NCBI GenBank assembly: GCA_037043015.1
Contig: CM073322.1
Coordinates: 22,906,364 to 22,970,363, forward strand
From: Bryum argenteum
Lineage: Eukaryota > Streptophyta > Bryopsida > Bryales > Bryaceae
Reading direction: 5' to 3'
DNA length: 64,000 nt
The position numbers were made by a program, and so were the translations under genes. The notes below the pieces were generated by a model. It was not told the DNA's origin, ran no database searches, and worked only from the letters and a program-made list of their open reading frames with translations. Shown in pieces: positions 48,668 through 61,369 of this stretch (its first letter is position 1; every line of letters begins with the position of its first letter).

Positions 48668-50640
48668 ATGGAGAATTCTACTCTAATTGATGTTCCTATG
48701 GAGGAAGTTATCTTTAACGTGCAAGTCAAGGCAGCGCATATTTCTGACTGAGCGAAAGTGAACACTTCTAATTGGGCTTCAGCGCCACTTTTCTCTTTTG
48801 TTCACTAGGAGGGAGAAGGCGCAGCATTGCCACATAATGAAGAAGAGAATCTAAAATTTACATTCCCGGAAATAGAACTTTTGCTTCCGCAAAAGCACTG
48901 CCACACTGCCGCCGCCAAAACAATTTTAGGACATCTTCCAGTTCCGAATCCGGATTTTAAAACCTTTGATGACTTGGGACAATCTTCACTTCCCTCTCCT
49001 TACAATTTTCTAACTCTTATCAGTAACAATTTCTTTGAAGTGACATTTTCATTGCTGGAAGGAGTAACAAAGACTCTACATAACACTTTCTTTTTCTCTG
49101 GAAAGGAAGTCACATTCTCGACCTAGAATGCAGATTCCTCGTCCAAGAAAGAAGAAAATTTTGCTTTGATCCAATACACAGTATGGGCGCAGTTTCTAGG
49201 CATACCTGGGTGGCTTCGTGATGAAGAATGCCTTGCAATTTTGAGATCTCGTATCGGGCAAGTTTTATCGATCAATAACTCACTTCCCTTCCGAGAAAAG
49301 ACGGTTGGCCCCAAGATCCGCTTACTGATTAGCCCCACGAAAAAACTTCCAAATTCGACACAGATTACTGATGCTACTACTGGAAACCTCAATTTCGTTA
49401 AAATGGCACTATGCCATGTGCCATTTTGTCACACCAAATCTTACATATATGCTCATAGAGGATTGGTGTATTTTGTAATATCACAATTTTTGTAATAATA
49501 TCACTCCTTTATATACATTGTCACTCATATTCCATAATATCACCTTAAAATTCAGTTATATCACATGGTTTTTGAACTACAGTTCAGAAAGTTGAGGTTT
49601 GCCATTTTACCGGAATAATGCCATTTTAATGGAATGGGGGTTTGGGTCTTTTATAAAACACAAAACTATTTATTTTGGCATCCTGATTAATGCCTGCGAT
49701 GTAAGGCTTTAGGCCATTTGATCAATCAATGCAATGGCAAGAGAAAATCAGAAAGTAAGGGGAATGAGCCCTTGCACTGAGGCACTCCCCGTGCACTAGC
49801 TCGTTGCAGGACAATCGTAGAGGTCGTCTGATTGAGCTTTACTCCAAAAATAATAGTCACTTAGCGCACGATGAGAGACATCGCAGTGACACGCCTCCAC
49901 GCCAGGCTTTTTCCGGCAGATCGTACAACCTTTCTATTAACCTTCGGGCGAGAGATTCTGGGTCTAACACTTGTCACCTGGACTCTTGTTTCTCGAGGGA
50001 AACAGATCAAAGTAGGTGCATAATTCTTCTTCGTGGCATGTTCGCTGGTAGGACAAGGTCCCTGTTCCTTTGCCTTTGGAGCGGACTCCTTTGAGGTTTT
50101 TTCCTCCAGCCAAGGTTTATAAAGTCAAATCCAAGGTCGTTGGGGCGGAGCTGCCGACTCCTCCTGTTTCCCCTTCTAGAGAAGTGTACCCTCGGCAGAC
50201 TCAAGCGCCTACTCAGGTAGTTACGGGGGCTTCTCCACCACCTCTCTCGGTCCCGGAGAGGTCTCTGCCAGTCGCGGATACTCACAAGCTCATGGTAGGT
50301 TTGGAGATTATCCACCTTCTTCGTGATGTTGATCAGTGTAGGATTCGCGGAGTTGATGTAGTCCTGGCCTACAATCTGCCATCGGGTCAACAACGATGTG
50401 CATTGATCTCTCCTCGGCCTTCAGCCTACTTACTTGGGGCTCCAACTATTTCCGGAGAGGACTTACACACTTATCAATCTTCTCCTCAGTGCATTCCGGA
50501 GACCTCTAGAGAAGAGGAGAATGAAGACATCATGTCGAGTTCTTGTGGAGCTGTTCACGTGGAAAGTTCATGCGCGTATACAAGAGGAGGTGATTGGCTA
50601 CCCCCCCCCTCCCGAGCAGATTGAGGCTTGCAAGGGTTAC
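48668..50640 (+). pseudogene. LINE ORF1 remnant with DUF4283-like domain
   Basis: From an ATG at 48668 one frame reads through to about 49385. It is stopped by a TGA near 48750, a TAG near 48808 and a TAG at 49124; the first and third fit Trp codons. The blocks NNFFEVTFSLLEGVTKTLHN, a W-type position, YTVWAQFLGIPGWLRDEECL and AILRSRIGQVLSINNSLPF match the plan of the DUF4283 domain found at the start of plant L1-type LINE ORF1 proteins, which bind the element's RNA. A 258-bp MITE interrupts it at 49385. Beyond it, Pro/Ser/Arg-rich frames (about 49800-50640, for example VVGAELPTPPVSPSREVYPR) look like the ORF1 tail, with further shifts. No endonuclease or reverse transcriptase follows within the spacer. 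Confidence 0.6.
49385..49642. mobile_element. 258-bp MITE, copy 1 (inside the LINE ORF1 remnant)
   Basis: Left end aacctcaatttcgttaaaat ggca and the reverse complement of the right end match with a few changes. The body agrees with 61877-62133 over its whole length: the words 'ctatgccatgtgccattttg', 'ttatatacattgtcactcat' and 'tcacatggtttttgaactac' occur in both. The element carries the self-complementary word tggcactatgccatgtgcca just inside its left end. It encodes nothing. The interrupted reading frame shows that it inserted after the LINE. Confidence 0.8.
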
Positions 50641-52673
50641 TAGATGCAAGATCTTCCCTCTTCTTTCTTACAAGCGGCCAATCTTGCGAAAGATTACCAC
50701 TATCCCCGAACCAGGTGGAGGGTATTCCATATACTGGTCACGTCTCGGACTAAAGACAAATCTTTAAATGCCCCAATCTCTAGATTCTTCAAAAGAAGGG
50801 GCTAAGAAAGGTGGACTATAATTCTGCAGCAGCCTTTAATCAACTCCAGGTGCTGGAAGGGTAGGAGGAGTGGGATTTCTAATCTCCAGGGGCACACATC
50901 ACCAACGAGGTTGCCTTGGAGCTCAAAGGAATTATTGTTAATTTTAACAACAAGGTAAATCCGCATGGAAGCAGCTTTTTGGGTGGAGCCAATTTTGGAA
51001 GGTCGTGGTCCAACGTCTTTTGCTTCTCCCGCAAACACCGATGAATGCTTGATGTCGGCTCACGCGTCTCCACTTTTCTCCCGATGGTAAGAATTTATCT
51101 TCGGAAATCGGCCCTTCTCCCGTCGGTGATTGGTTATCTCCGGAAACCGGCTCCTCTAAGCGGCCGCAACTGAACGGGCCTTGGTTCCCTCTCTTTTGAG
51201 CATAAGCAACGACCTGCACTGTCGACCCCGGACTACCGCCTTACAGTCTTCCCAATCCACAGAAGTAATGATTTTAGTGGCGTCTCGTCGACGACTCCTT
51301 TTCAGCCTCTCAAGCTTCCGAAAAGGGACTCTCTTGCTTCTGGATTCATGGAATCGTTACAGGCGGTCCAGGGCAATATTTCTAAGTTACAAGAACAGTT
51401 TGAGGGTGCATAACACCTACATTACTTCTACAAACACATGTAGCAAGGGAGTTCAGCAATGAAACTCACCTCCTCTCGTTTCTTTCACGTACACTTTTAT
51501 CTGTTTTTCTTGCAAGTGTCAAGGCTACTCCAACAACGGTTGTAGCTCATCCCTCGTGGTGGAGGAAGCAAGCTTCTCGCTTCACGGATTCCTCTCGTTG
51601 CTGTAGAGTGTTTGCGGCTACTTTGGATATTGGCTTCACGAAGTTCTTGCGTTGCTCTTGTGCGGCATCGACATTACGCAAATGTATTGAAAGACACTAC
51701 TTTCAGCTCCAAGGCGCAACAACAAGGATGACAAAACTTCCTTCGGCCCGAATACGTATTAATCGCGAAGAACTAGTGGTTGGTGGCTATTAATGCAGAA
51801 GGAGTCCTTAGTGGTCTACAACAAGCCCGCATCTCATTGATTGCGTGTCAAATACAAATCATGAGTCTAATAGCGAGTAAATATTTTGTACATTGCAATC
51901 TTATTTATTGCTTTGGTTGACCTCCTTTATAGAAGAAGTCAGTTTTTACTTAGAGTTTGATATTTCAGAGTTAAATAGCTAAGTCATAGAACTTAGCGTA
52001 AATGGTTTAGCGTAATTAGCTTACTGAGTTTCAAAACATAGCTTGAGAGTCTACAAGGTCAGCTATTACATAGCACCTATCAAAAAGTCTTAGAGACATT
52101 ACGTCACAGTGAGTGGCTTCTGGAGAACTTAGAGCTTCCCATAGCCACGTGGCAATGTTCAAACAACGATTTCTCGCAACGTATTAATAACCCGAGATTA
52201 TGGGTCTTCAGCTCTAAAGAAGAGATTGTAACTTACTCAAGATATCGCATTCGACTTCAAGCTGCTTATGTTAAGTGTGCAAGAGGCCAAGAAGAGAGTA
52301 TGTAACATGTGATGGAAAATTCATGTGATAGTGCAAGAATGTTTGTTTTAAAAAACAACACTTAAAAATGTCGCTTTCTATACAAACTATCTAAAGATAT
52401 GTAATTTGTTCTAAACTATGCGTCTGAAGTCTACAAAAAAGTTGTTGACTTTTTGTAATTTTTTATTGTTTTATTTTATACATATAAATTGCAATTCTCT
52501 AATTCAAGATTGCCTTTCATTTATTCTTTCTATTACATTTTTATATTCACTACTTCAATAATTTTCTTATTAGAGTAAGTTACCCCAAGAATTTATACAT
52601 CTCAGAATAAATATTCATATCACAAATATGACTCAAAAAGCACTAACTAATTCAACTATTGATTGTACAACAA
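50641..52673. other. Rest of the inverted-repeat spacer
   Basis: To about 51800 the composition stays balanced and may be more of the decayed LINE, but no motif could be read. From 51840 it is AT-rich and featureless. Confidence 0.4.
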
Positions 52674-53946
52674 TAAGAACTTAAGTGAAAAAGAAAAACA
52701 GCCAAAGGGCAACCTTTGCTAAGCACTCTCAGTGGCTATCAGCTTGCCCCAAGTGCGTTCATTTTAAACCTCAACTTTGACTTTGAATATCTCCTAAAGT
52801 ATGAAGAATTCTGAAGCATGAATGATGTTTTCAAAAATTTAAGACAAAAATCTACAAACTCTAAAAGGTTTCAGCTTCACAGGCTCAGAATCAAGGCTAA
52901 TATACAGGTCTAACCAACGTCACCCTGAACCAAATCCGCCCACTTTGGGTCACTCACAACTTTAGATGTTAAGATGAGGGAAAAATACAACTTATTTTAT
53001 AATAATCTTCACCTAAATACTCAAAAGCAATATAACTAAGTTTTTTTTATATATAGTTTTTGGTAAGTAGAAAGATTGATTGTTAAGAAAAAGCTTATCT
53101 GAATTGAATGTGGTGGTTTCTTGTGGTTTGGGATGATAAAAATTTGCATGAATGATTGTATTTTTTGTAGTTTGGTAGAATTGTGCACACCCTCTCAATT
53201 CTACATTGTTTCTAAAGAATCAAGTTGTTTTAGACACATTGCATACCCAATCCATATGTTGCTTCACTTTCACTTTGACTTTGCAATCTTCATTGAACAT
53301 ATTTAATTGGTGTCATTGATGAATCCGTATTTGCCGAAAATGTAGTAGAGTAAGTGTAGAATATGATAAGTGCGATGGGAGCACAACCTCCCACTAGTGT
53401 TACATAGGAGAACAAGGGTAGTTGACTAACTATCAACCACCAACAATCACCCGCCTCTATGATTAAAGAACTCATCTTTAACAAGTTTTCTAATGACATA
53501 TAGTCTACCCAGGTTGCCCCAATTCAAAGCCAAACATGCAACTAATTCTCAATTTACCGAGAGTTGTACGATATAAATTATTTTATTAAAAAATATAGGA
53601 AACTAAAGTATAAAAACTTTTGCAATTTGTCGTAGTATCAACCTTAAAAGTATAAAATTAAAAGTATGTGAGCCTCACCAAACTCCAAGTAAACACGATA
53701 GAACTTTTTTTGACTTAAAACATCAATAGATATAGTAATTAGATTTATTGGTAAAACTTTGTATATTACTTTGTTACCGTACACTTTTTTGAATACAAGT
53801 ACAATCTTTCTTACTTTTTGGGCTTCCAAGGGTTAAAGAGAGACCTAAACTATAACTCAAGAATCATTACTCTAAAGTGTAGTGATATCTCTAAGCATAC
53901 TCTTGTGAAGATGCATGAAGTCAAAAAAATGAAAGCAAAATTGGTT

Positions 53947-54019
53947 TGGAGATGCGGGGTATCGATCCCCGTACCTCTCGCATGCTAAGCGAGCGCTCTA
54001 CCATCTGAGCTACATCCCC
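53947..54019 (-). tRNA. tRNA-Ala (AGC), second copy
   Basis: The exact reverse complement of 46437-46509, with the same acceptor stem with G3.U70, anticodon AGC and A/B boxes. As both promoter boxes are internal, this copy should be transcribable. T runs follow on the minus strand. Confidence 0.97.
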
Positions 54020-55046
54020 TATGACCGTGGTAATGAGGGCCGGATGGGCCCTGATCCCATGACCGTGTGCTATGAAGGTTGAAAACTCGCTACATATCAC
54101 AGCAGCCGCGACCACTGCAAAGTGACTGAAGGGCACAGGAGACATCCAATTGTGCGCACTTGCGGTATGCTTCCGCACAGTCCATTTTTACAGCATCGCA
54201 GTACGTTGCCTCCTAAATTCTCGTATCCACACGGTACCTCACACCGTCGGCCACAACAAAACGGACCACCTGCTCCAGACAGGGCTTTGCAACACCAACC
54301 GATCGAATGTATATCAGAATGCTTGCACTGAGGTCGTTTCATTACTTATACATGATTCAGTCACTCACTCACTCCTCCTTTTTGTCGCTCCAGTGACGAC
54401 GTCCACCGAGCTTCCCATCCCACAACGTATACATCGGACCATGCACATAAATATGGTTGCATCCCCGGCCAGTCTCGACCGCTATATCCTCTCGATCCAG
54501 GCTGTCATCGATCAACTGCATGCAAGGCCGGTATTGGACCACATTCTATCAGCTATGCGCGATCTTACCAACTGGAATGCTCATACAGTCGTTACAGGAA
54601 ATCAATCTGAGTCATGATGTCCAGAGCCAGCACTGTCTCATACTTTTACGTCGATCAAGCTAGAACATGTCTGTCAGAGCTTATTATTTGAGCGGGAGCA
54701 CTCGGAGGATCACGGATTCACTGATGGATCGAGTTGGAACCAGCGAGTCAGAGCGTAATGCATAAATGAGCTGCCAGATGGAACATAGGTTTCAATCGAG
54801 GATGGTTGAATACTGTATGGGAGAATTCCCACTGGAACAAATCTTCGCACCAGTGCCTTCACCGTTTACGAAATATGGTTGAACTAAACAACTTGTGAGA
54901 ACTTCGAGCCATATCACAATATAATCATGTGAAACCTTTTCGTACAAGCTACATTAAGTGGTTATTCTATATACATGCACCTGCAGAGGGGATGAAAAGA
55001 ATGATTGTGACAATGGAGACCATGAATCAACTACGTTCAGTGCTCG

Positions 55047-55379
55047 CTAGATCTGCAGTCGGCGGGAAGTGTTGAAGTCTAGAGCACTCGGCGAATCGAT
55101 GCGAATGACAGTGGGCTCCTCTCTGTCGGAGTCGTCGCTGGTGTCGCCACTATGGATGGGCTTCCCCTGCAGCGGCCTTACCCCGGAGACGCTCCGTTGG
55201 CGTAAATTGCCGTGGCTGCGAAATGCCGTTGGTGGCATGTCCACTTGCATCAGCGAGGACATTCTTCTCAGAAGGTTGGAATGTGACTGGCTCACTCGCT
55301 CCAATGCCGGCTCCGGCGTCCTCTCGGACCCTTCACCACGCGCCCATCCTTTCCTCCAGCTATTGCTTCGCCCCTGCAC
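55047..55379 (-). pseudogene. Duplicated last exon of the SOS1-like gene
   Basis: A complete inverted copy of exon 24 (45077-45409), with its acceptor site and stop codon, preceded by 364 bases of the last intron (55380-55743). The 110-residue tail with the RIDSPSALDF phosphorylation motif is intact. There is no upstream exon on this strand, so it cannot make antiporter. If transcribed from the minus strand, or if readthrough spans both arms, it would be antisense to the 3' part of the SOS1 transcript. Confidence 0.9.
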
Positions 55380-55743
55380 CTGCTTACACACGAACCCACA
55401 ACTCAGAGCTTACAATTTCTGATACTGAACTGCCAAATCACCACGATGTTCAACTGAAACATCACAGATCTTGGTTTGGTAGCACTACAGAGAGTTCCTC
55501 CTGCGAGTCTTAACACCTCCACAGGCAGCACAAACCGAGACACGAAAAGAAATCCTAAAAGACCAGTCCAATGGTGACTTCTACAACTGGTCATCGTGTG
55601 CGCAATCACAGACTTCCTTTCTGAAATCTCGGAACACCATATACATTAGATTGAGAATTCGCATTAAATCGGAAGGCAAAGTAACCAACATCTTGTGATC
55701 ATTTGACTATGGGATCCACAACATGCGAAGTTAAATTTGACTC

Positions 55744-57850
55744 GAATAGGAGACGTAGGCGCGATATCGTGGTACGAGGTGTGTCCTATCCATGTAAGTT
55801 TAGGTTCCAGGCTGCTCCAACAGTAGTGTACTGTACGGGAGTCAGCAAAATTTGTCTTATTAAGTCAACGCTGAATTTTCTTCTTCCAGTCTTTCCTCGC
55901 TTTCAACGATTGAGCATTCGTCACCAATTGTTGAGAGCCACATATCATAGCAGTCAACAGATTGGATGACCCGATCCTGGAATGGAACATGCTATTGTGA
56001 ACAACCTACTCCGCAGTGTAGAATCTTCTTTGGAGGAGGCATCCGTCGGTATCTTCCTGAAGGCTTTTGTGGTTCACTTTAACCCGTGTGTCGAACTTTG
56101 AGTCTACATGTAAATACTTATTAAAAGAGAAAGTTGACCGAATATTCTGGGACTTCGAGAAGTTGTGCACAAAAATCTTACTGGTAAGATATGGACGACT
56201 AGTACATGATTGTTACATGGAAATTTACACTAAAATCATGTTAATTTCCATACTTCTGAGGATCATACTGTAGGATGAAAGCTCGTGATGATTCATATTC
56301 CTGGTCATACTAAATATCCTGGAAGCCTTCCACGACCACCTCTGGGAACACTCCATAAATCAACAGAACTTTAATCCAAAGAATATTCTATCGCATCCTA
56401 CTATCTACAGCATCAACTTCAATCTTTCCACATCGTAGATAGCATACGTTCAGTACCTGGCAAGAGAGATATGGACAACTTGCAGAATGTCAAAAACAAG
56501 GTGATTTTCAGGTGGAATGCCAAAAATTATGTTTCTAATAAAATTGCATGGGGCTCTAGGAGCAGCTACATAGAGGTGTTGTTTCCAAGTAGCAAAGGTT
56601 AAACTAATTTAATTGAATGAGTAACAGCATTTCAAATTTTGGAGTCTTCACAGGGTTCCGGTTTGAAAATGCCTGTGTCCATATCTCTCTTGCTGGGTAC
56701 TGTACAATTCATAGTCCTCAACATGCAGATTGATAGTCCCAGAGGTTTTTCAAGTTTCATGATATAACCTTAATAGCTGCATGTGAAGATGCTACAGTGA
56801 CGGATGGGCGGTTATTTTCTTCGGATTTCACTGCATCTTGCTTCGATCTGAGATATTAAATCGTCTGTGCTATAGCAAGTGTGAATCAAACCGGCCACAT
56901 TGGTGGAGGTGCACAATTCTGGTATCAGTGGCAATGGGGCTTCGGTGGACGTGGAAACAGGGATGGCTTCTTAACATGGACGACGTGCTGGAATCACATA
57001 TGGATGCTGCATCTTCCCTGGCTGATGATGCAGTCCCTGTGTACAATGAGCCTCCGGGTGAGAAACATGGCAGGGTGTTACCGTAATCCTCAATCTCTGT
57101 TTGCTTAGGGGTTTTATTCTTCAATCAAAAACTTATTTTCTTCGCCCTGCATCTGCACAATTCTTTATGTAGTCCAGTGATGACTATAAATTGGTCATCA
57201 GATAACTTACTCTTCTTATGTATATGAGTATGCAGAAATCTCGAGCAGAAATTTAGGATCTGCTCCGAAGTTGATGTCTGCTTCGCATTTCCATGTTGGC
57301 AACTCGACTGGTATGTAGCCTCTTCGGTGCTTTCAACATTAGGGTAACCTTGGCCATGGACTTGCGCCTCTTCGGAAGCCTTTAAAGATCAGAATGGATA
57401 CACTCATAGTATTGGACCGGAAACAACATGGACCTTTCATTCTTATCTGGACCCTAATTCAGCATTAAAACTTCTGGTCTGTTGACATGAATGGTTGCAT
57501 ATCAAAGCATGATCTCGGAAGAATCGTACACAGATTCTGATGTTGAGATATTTACCACCAGAATTCGCAAGTGCAAAAGACAGACACAATCGGATGAGAC
57601 ATGCGTACGTGCTCACCAGTTCGTCTTGAGGTGGTTACCGATCACCTCAGAATGATGTTCTCATATTGAAGTTCAATGGCAGTCCTCGTTAACATTCGGT
57701 CGTGGAGAAAAATGGCAGACTGACTGAAAACTGAGACCTGAGATTTCGACCTGTACGTCTTTAGTTTTTTTCCAGGCTCTGAGCATTCTCTGCAACGTGC
57801 AACGTGCCATTAAGATGAAAACGACCGTGATCTCTGATTGAAGTGTGCAG
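55744..57850. other. Region without an assignable gene
   Basis: Balanced composition, unlike the AT-rich DNA beyond 58 kb, which suggests gene remnants. Frames near 56838-57110 have the look of coding DNA but no family could be recognised. Confidence 0.35.
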
Positions 57851-57937
57851 ACTGCTGTGATGGAAGTGACGAGCGTAATGAGTCTGAAGCCATTTCGGAG
57901 ACGAGAAGAAGGGAGGACTTGGTCAGCAAAATGAAAG
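57851..57937 (+). pseudogene. Lone exon-like fragment, glucosidase II beta-like motif
   Basis: Bounded by a good acceptor (tgtgcag) and donor (gtaggt), it reads (D)CCDGSDERNESEAISETRRR followed by a basic helix. The DCCDGSDE motif is the hallmark of the LDL-receptor-A-like repeat of glucosidase II subunit beta (the PRKCSH-type ER quality-control protein), which is followed by a charged helix. Neighbouring exons of such a gene were not found, so it may be a fragment or a chance match. Confidence 0.35.
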
Positions 57938-58076
57938 GTAGGTCTTTGCTTTCAAGGGAACTAGACTACTATACTCTTGTTAAGTTTTCTGGTGATATGT
58001 CGTTTGTGTTGGACTTCCCAGCATACTTTTCTCGGAGTTTATTTGTTTCGGAAACAAAACAACATATTCAACAACA

Positions 58077-58190
58077 AAAATCCTATTCATTTGTCAAACA
58101 CAATTTAGATCATATGTACATCTAAGCCGTCTTCAATGTATCAAATATACATCTCATCTAAATTGTATCTGACAAATGAATAGGAATTTT
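58077..58190. repeat. Foldback hairpin with 34-35-nt arms
   Basis: The arm tcctattcatttgtcaaaca caatttagat (58081-58110) pairs with 58156-58190 with about three mismatches, around a 45-nt loop. It may be a very short MITE, or, if transcribed, a long-stem RNA hairpin of the size range of small-RNA precursors. Confidence 0.6.
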
Positions 58191-58594
58191 GTCTCACAAG
58201 TTAACACTAATATTCAATGATAACGTTTTGAGCCAGGGAGAATCTATGAAATGCAAGTCTACTTTGAAAGATCTATCAAATGCAATTCTTTGCAAGATAA
58301 TTATAGGTTTTAAAGATAAAATCTGATATGTAGTCATGTATAGGACTTTCACATAGCATTGTTAATGATTGGAGATTCTTGGAGAGCATGAATGTGTTTC
58401 AATTACTTCAAATTTAAGGGCAATGGTAAGCTTGGGGTATCACTTTTTGGACACACTAATTAGGTTATTTTTATTGAAAGCCTCCAAAGTTTGTATAATT
58501 TGTCCATTTTAATCAAGTAAAAAGACCCTAAAATGGAAAATAAAATATCATGCACCTCGATGAAATCAAAGTATATATGCCTATAGAGTTTCTC

Positions 58595-58638
<44 letters not shown>

Positions 58639-61369
58639 ATCCATTCATAGATGAGGGAAAAAATGTTGAATTTTGGGATATGCAGGCGTTATAGTGCACA
58701 ATGAATTTTTTTTTAACATAAATGAATTATTTTGTATTCTGTACAAGAAGATGTAGGTCATATTTAAAAATTATATTAAAATAAAAATTGTTGATATTCC
58801 ATTTGCTTGATTCTATGGATTTTGGGTTAGTGAGACATAACTTAGTTTTTCAACTAAAAATCAAATAAAATTACTTCAAATTATTTTTTTTATTTTCTGA
58901 TTTTTTCTTGATACATTATAAGTATAGACAACTAAAACCACATCTAATGAAGTCTTACTGTATTAGAGTTTAAAAGTGGATATGTTTGACACACCGGTAG
59001 AGTGCAATTGTTCATGAGACAACCTTTTTGGGTACCCCAACCATACCATCACCATTAAATTAAATTCAGATCTTGTAGAACATAATGATGGGAACCTTGA
59101 GGAAGAATTGATGAATGGCAAAAGAAGTGTCGTCTAGGTGATCTTAGTTCATAAATGCTAATCGAAATGTTGAATTTTGAATTTTGCAATGGTAGGATTC
59201 GGAAGGAATATTTCTCTAGAAAGTGGAATCTCATGTAAAAGGTTGTTGAATCTACTAAGATTCCACGAAGAAAATATTGTAGACCATTATGAGAGTAGTA
59301 TCATATTTGATTTTAATTTAATGCACTATCATCCCAAGCTATAAAGTTGGTATTTGACAAAGAGTAGATACTATCAAGTGACTTTACATGATTGTTGACA
59401 TTGCAATTTATGAGCTAGCATATTTACTTGTAACAGGTGTGGCTGAGAATTTATCCTCTCTTTGGACATCCAAGTTCCAAAACAAAGTTATTTCCATGGT
59501 GAGCAGTTTCGTTATTTGCATTTTGTAACCCAAACCCCTTCAGAATAATATCACGTTTCACCATCTTTCTTATATGATACAAATGAGGTGGCGTAACTTC
59601 CATTCTCTAAATGCAATAAATTTTTCAAAGCCGCATGCTTGTTTATGTGTATTGTTACGTAACCTTCTCGAAAACAAGCTTTTTAAAGCATCTCTTGTAT
59701 ATGTTACAAGATCTATGAATCAAACGCATGACCTAAGTTGTTTGATGTGTAGTAATTCATAGGAGATAATCAACTAGGTTGGTAAATAGGGCATGGTAGA
59801 TAATATTATCTTTCACATAAAAGATAGTATCATTGTTATTTTTCTTGACCATTGTGGGCATTGGATGTTGCTACTATAGAAATAAAGGCAATCCAATGGC
59901 TGAATACAATTAAAACTTCAAAGATAACAAGAGCTCTTTCATCATAAAATTTATGAAGAAGTTGCATCAAGACCAATATGAAGAAAAAATGGGGGCAAAG
60001 TGATTATTCATCCAATCAAAGCTTGATGCTCTTGATCATGAATGTCCATAGGTAATTGCAAGCTCTTTGTATACTAGGCCAGGTGTCACTTAGATCATAT
60101 ATTTACCAATGTGATGATTTGTCGTATATTCTTTTTCAAATGGCTTTAACTTAATCTTGAGTACAAAGAATCTCATGTGTATGTGTTGGTTATTATATCA
60201 TAAGCATGCAATTATTAGGTGAAAGTGCAACAATGTTGTATAAATAATGAAACGAAAAAACATATGAAATGCGAGAATTGTAAAATACATACCTTGATTA
60301 TACTGAAATGCATCATTTAATAGAATGTCAAAACAATTATATAAATTGATATGTTTAAAATCTCATGTAAAATTGTCACGGGTGGCTAAATTATTTACAC
60401 TTGCATGTAATGAGGGGTGGGAAACTATACTTTGTGCACTTTTATTGTTGGAGGTGGTTAGAGTTCACATTCTAGTAGGAGCTCACACAATGTTTGAAAA
60501 TATCATAAATTTGCTAAAAAGAATTAAGGCTCAAGGATAATTCTAACCGCTCAAGTATCAAGGCCATATAATTGTCTTGCCATAAGTGGAGTCATAGTTA
60601 TTTTTGTCCCATATAATTTTCTTGAAGCTATTAATATTTTTGAAAATTCATAAAAAACATAAGAAGATCCAAGAGATCATAACCAATTTTTTCACATCAA
60701 ATAAGACTTTGTTACTTTTGAGGAGCATTTACCGATTAGGAAGAAATTGACGACGCGTATTTGAGCGCTTATGTATCAAACTAGTTTACTTGTAGGTTTA
60801 TACAAGAACTTTAAGATGGTATTTTATAAGAAAAAGGCAATTTAAACCTACCATTTGTTAACTCTACAATTTCAAACCACAAATATTAGGCAATGGTACC
60901 TTAAACAATGGATCAATACCACATTCAATCTATGTAGACAAGATTTGACCTTGACAATTGTAGTTATTATACATTCTATTTCTTTCCTATATCAATCAAA
61001 GAATATTCCAATGCTTTTTATTATTATGTTAAATTCATTATTTTTCTGTAAGGTTTCACAACTTTTACAAGTAAGTTCATGATTGATATAAATTTAGAAG
61101 TCAACGTGCTCAAGGCTAAGACCTTAAGACACGATTTCATTTAAATACAATGATTTACTAAACCATATATTTCAACAAGCATCAAATGTTTAACCCTACC
61201 TCATTAAGTGGCAATAGTTCAACGCTTTATGAATAATATAATATAAATCATGGAATCTCATTTGAGGATACAAGGAACAAAAACAAGAATTTTTTTATAA
61301 GATACAACATATTACAGTCATTTCTTAAATCATAACCCATGTACGTCCTTGATGTCAAAAACAACATTC
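58191..61369. other. AT-rich gene-poor DNA
   Basis: No coding similarity. It contains an uninterrupted run of 38 T at 58600-58637. The scattered short open frames show no domain. Confidence 0.45.
58600..58637 (+). repeat. 38-base poly-T run
   Basis: Uninterrupted T from 58600 to 58637. On the minus strand it would be a poly-A tail, possibly left by a retroposed sequence, but no source sequence was recognised beside it. Confidence 0.8.

Larger units (their letters stand above)
52674..55743 (-). repeat. Right arm of the 3,070-bp inverted repeat
   Basis: The reverse complement of 44713-47782. Its outer edge at 55743 is sharp: 'gttaaatttgactc' matches the left arm, and the next bases do not. 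The inner edge at 52674 is equally sharp. The arms have the same length because small indels cancel out. Confidence 0.95.

Noticed and set aside
49800..51800. Host gene in the inverted-repeat spacer
   Set aside because: Frames are short and shifted, Pro/Ser/Arg-rich, and continue from a DUF4283-type ORF1; a decayed LINE explains them better.
52674..55743. Terminal inverted repeats of one giant 11-kb transposon
   Set aside because: The arms contain a host exon, part of its intron and a tRNA, have no terminal motif or target duplication, and the spacer has no transposase.
56838..57110. Exon of an unknown gene
   Set aside because: Three overlapping frames are open but none has a family match or consistent splice borders.
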